In this document: piece by piece, positions 63,263-64,000 of the stretch
Numbering within the stretch: position 1 is the stretch's first letter
Layout: each line of letters starts with the position of its first letter
From: Ectopseudomonas alcaliphila
Lineage (GTDB): Bacteria; Pseudomonadota; Gammaproteobacteria; Pseudomonadales; Pseudomonadaceae
Assembly (NCBI RefSeq): GCF_900101755.1
Contig: NZ_FNAE01000007.1
Coordinates: 166,921-230,920, forward strand
DNA: 64,000 nucleotides
Direction of reading: 5' to 3'
Made by a program: the position numbers and the translations under genes
The notes under the pieces: model-generated
The model's database searches: none
What the model was told of the DNA's origin: nothing
The model's input: the letters and a program-made list of their open reading frames with translations, nothing else

Positions 63263-64000
63263 TCAGAGGCCGGCCTCCTGCATCCACTTCGGCTTGGGAT
63301 AGCGACGATCGGATTTGCCCGCCTTGAGGATGGCGCCCGGCACCTCGTGGCCGATCAGGCCGGGCAGGGTGGCGGCGGCTTCTAGCAGGGCATCGAGGTC
63401 TACGCGGGTATCCAGGCCCATGCGCTGGAACATGTGCACCAGATCCTCGGTGCAGATATTGCCGCTGGCGCCCGGTGCATAGGGGCAGCCGCCGAGGCCG
63501 CCGAGGGAGGCGTCGAAGCGGTCGATGCCGGCGTTCAGCGCCGCCAGGGCATTGGCCAGGCCCATGCCACGGGTGTTGTGAAAATGCGCGGTGAACACCG
63601 CCTCGGGCCAGCGTTGCAGGGCCTCGCGGCAGATGCGCTCGACCTGTGCCGGATCGGCCATGCCGGTGGTGTCGCACAGGGTCACGCCCTGCACGCCGAT
63701 CGCCAGCAGACGCTGGATCAGATCAAAAACGCGAGCCTCGGGCACCTCGCCTTCGAAGGGGCAGCCGAAGGTGGTCGACAGCGAGGCGTTGATGAACACG
63801 CCGCTGCCACGGCTGACCTCGATGATCTCGGCGAACTGCGCCAGCGACTGCTCCGGCGTCATGCGCAGGTTGGCCAGGCCGTGGGTGTCGCTGGCGGACA
63901 TCACCAGGTTGATCTCGTCCACTTCGCACGACAGTGCGCGTTCGCAGCCCTTCACGTTGGGTACCAGCACGGTGTACTCGACGCCGGCCACGCGCTGGAT
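63263..64000 (-). CDS. Hydroxymethylglutaryl-CoA lyase (partial)
   Basis: The C-terminal 245 residues are in the window; the start lies past the right edge. Family motifs: TLCDTTGMADPAQVERI, AHFHNTRGMGLANAL with metal His, and GLGGCPYAPGASGNICTEDL with the catalytic Cys. HMG-CoA lyase cleaves hydroxymethylglutaryl-CoA to acetoacetate and acetyl-CoA in leucine breakdown; a role with related acids is possible given the neighbourhood. The GTG at 63991 is not considered the true start. Confidence 0.9.
   Translation of the reverse strand: MQRVAGVEYTVLVPNVKGCERALSCEVDEINLVMSASDTHGLANLRMTPEQSLAQFAEIIEVSRGSGVFINASLSTTFGCPFEGEVPEARVFDLIQRLLAIGVQGVTLCDTTGMADPAQVERICREALQRWPEAVFTAHFHNTRGMGLANALAALNAGIDRFDASLGGLGGCPYAPGASGNICTEDLVHMFQRMGLDTRVDLDALLEAAATLPGLIGHEVPGAILKAGKSDRRYPKPKWMQEAGL

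Overview
The window looks like the chromosome of a Pseudomonas of the P. mendocina / P. oleovorans / P. pseudoalcaligenes group. The gene order and proteins are Pseudomonas-like: nrdA-nrdB next to a two-component system and a PcpS-type phosphopantetheinyl transferase; hexR divergent from zwf-pgl-eda; phhABC and phhR; and an itaconate-degradation cluster near phhR. A HAD-GT20 enzyme of the glucosylglycerol type points to the mendocina group, which accumulates this osmolyte. Most of the DNA is GC-rich, with two clear AT-rich islands at about 13.9-15.3 kb and 44.7-46.4 kb. All calls come from reading the sequence and from family knowledge; no search was run.

Region by region. 0-9.8 kb holds mixed housekeeping and accessory genes: a repeat-containing secreted protein cut by the window edge, a Tat-exported SMP-30 protein, a methyltransferase, azoR with a divergent LysR regulator, an antitoxin with a frameshifted ParE-like toxin, a secreted FAD oxidase, a TonB receptor behind a Fur-like box and a GNAT protein. 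10-15.3 kb holds a DUF1289 protein, two lipoproteins, a REP-associated transposase (RAYT), an isochorismatase-like protein lacking the usual cysteine, a 395-bp element with terminal inverted repeats, and an AT-rich HEPN-like gene. 15.3-24.1 kb holds nrdB, nrdA, a response regulator/sensor kinase pair, pcpS and a probable unannotated small RNA. 24.2-38 kb holds an MFS-PlsC fusion, a guanidine-II riboswitch with sugE, a BASS transporter, two McpS-like chemoreceptors whose leaders fold over their ribosome binding sites, the hexR/zwf-pgl-eda Entner-Doudoroff block between them, a second RAYT flanked by REPs, and two small YCII and VOC proteins.

38-54.6 kb holds the glucosylglycerol-phosphate synthase/phosphatase with an MFS gene, then phhC-phhB-phhA (phenylalanine to tyrosine). 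About 7.4 kb of other DNA separates phhA from phhR: an AT-rich spacer, a PhaG/RhlA-type gene and a three-gene RND efflux operon with two adaptors. After phhR come the alternative ribosomal proteins L36 and L31 behind a Zur-like box, and a nucleoside deaminase. 55-64 kb holds a LysR regulator divergent from an itaconate-type catabolic run: itaconyl-CoA hydratase, acyl-CoA dehydrogenase, MmgE/PrpD protein, class III CoA-transferase, citramalyl-CoA lyase and a TRAP solute-binding protein. A 3'-truncated-by-window hydroxymethylglutaryl-CoA lyase faces it. Nearly every gap in this run is filled by a palindromic repeat.

How the genes work together: HexR represses the glucose-6-phosphate to pyruvate route; PhhR probably activates the distant phhABC operon through a TyrR-type box; the CoA-transferase, hydratase and lyase together turn itaconate into acetyl-CoA and pyruvate; guanidine switches on its own exporter. 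Many REP/BIME repeats, two RAYT genes and several non-coding repeats show that intergenic DNA here is shaped heavily by small mobile elements. No rRNA, tRNA, CRISPR array, integrase or prophage was recognised.
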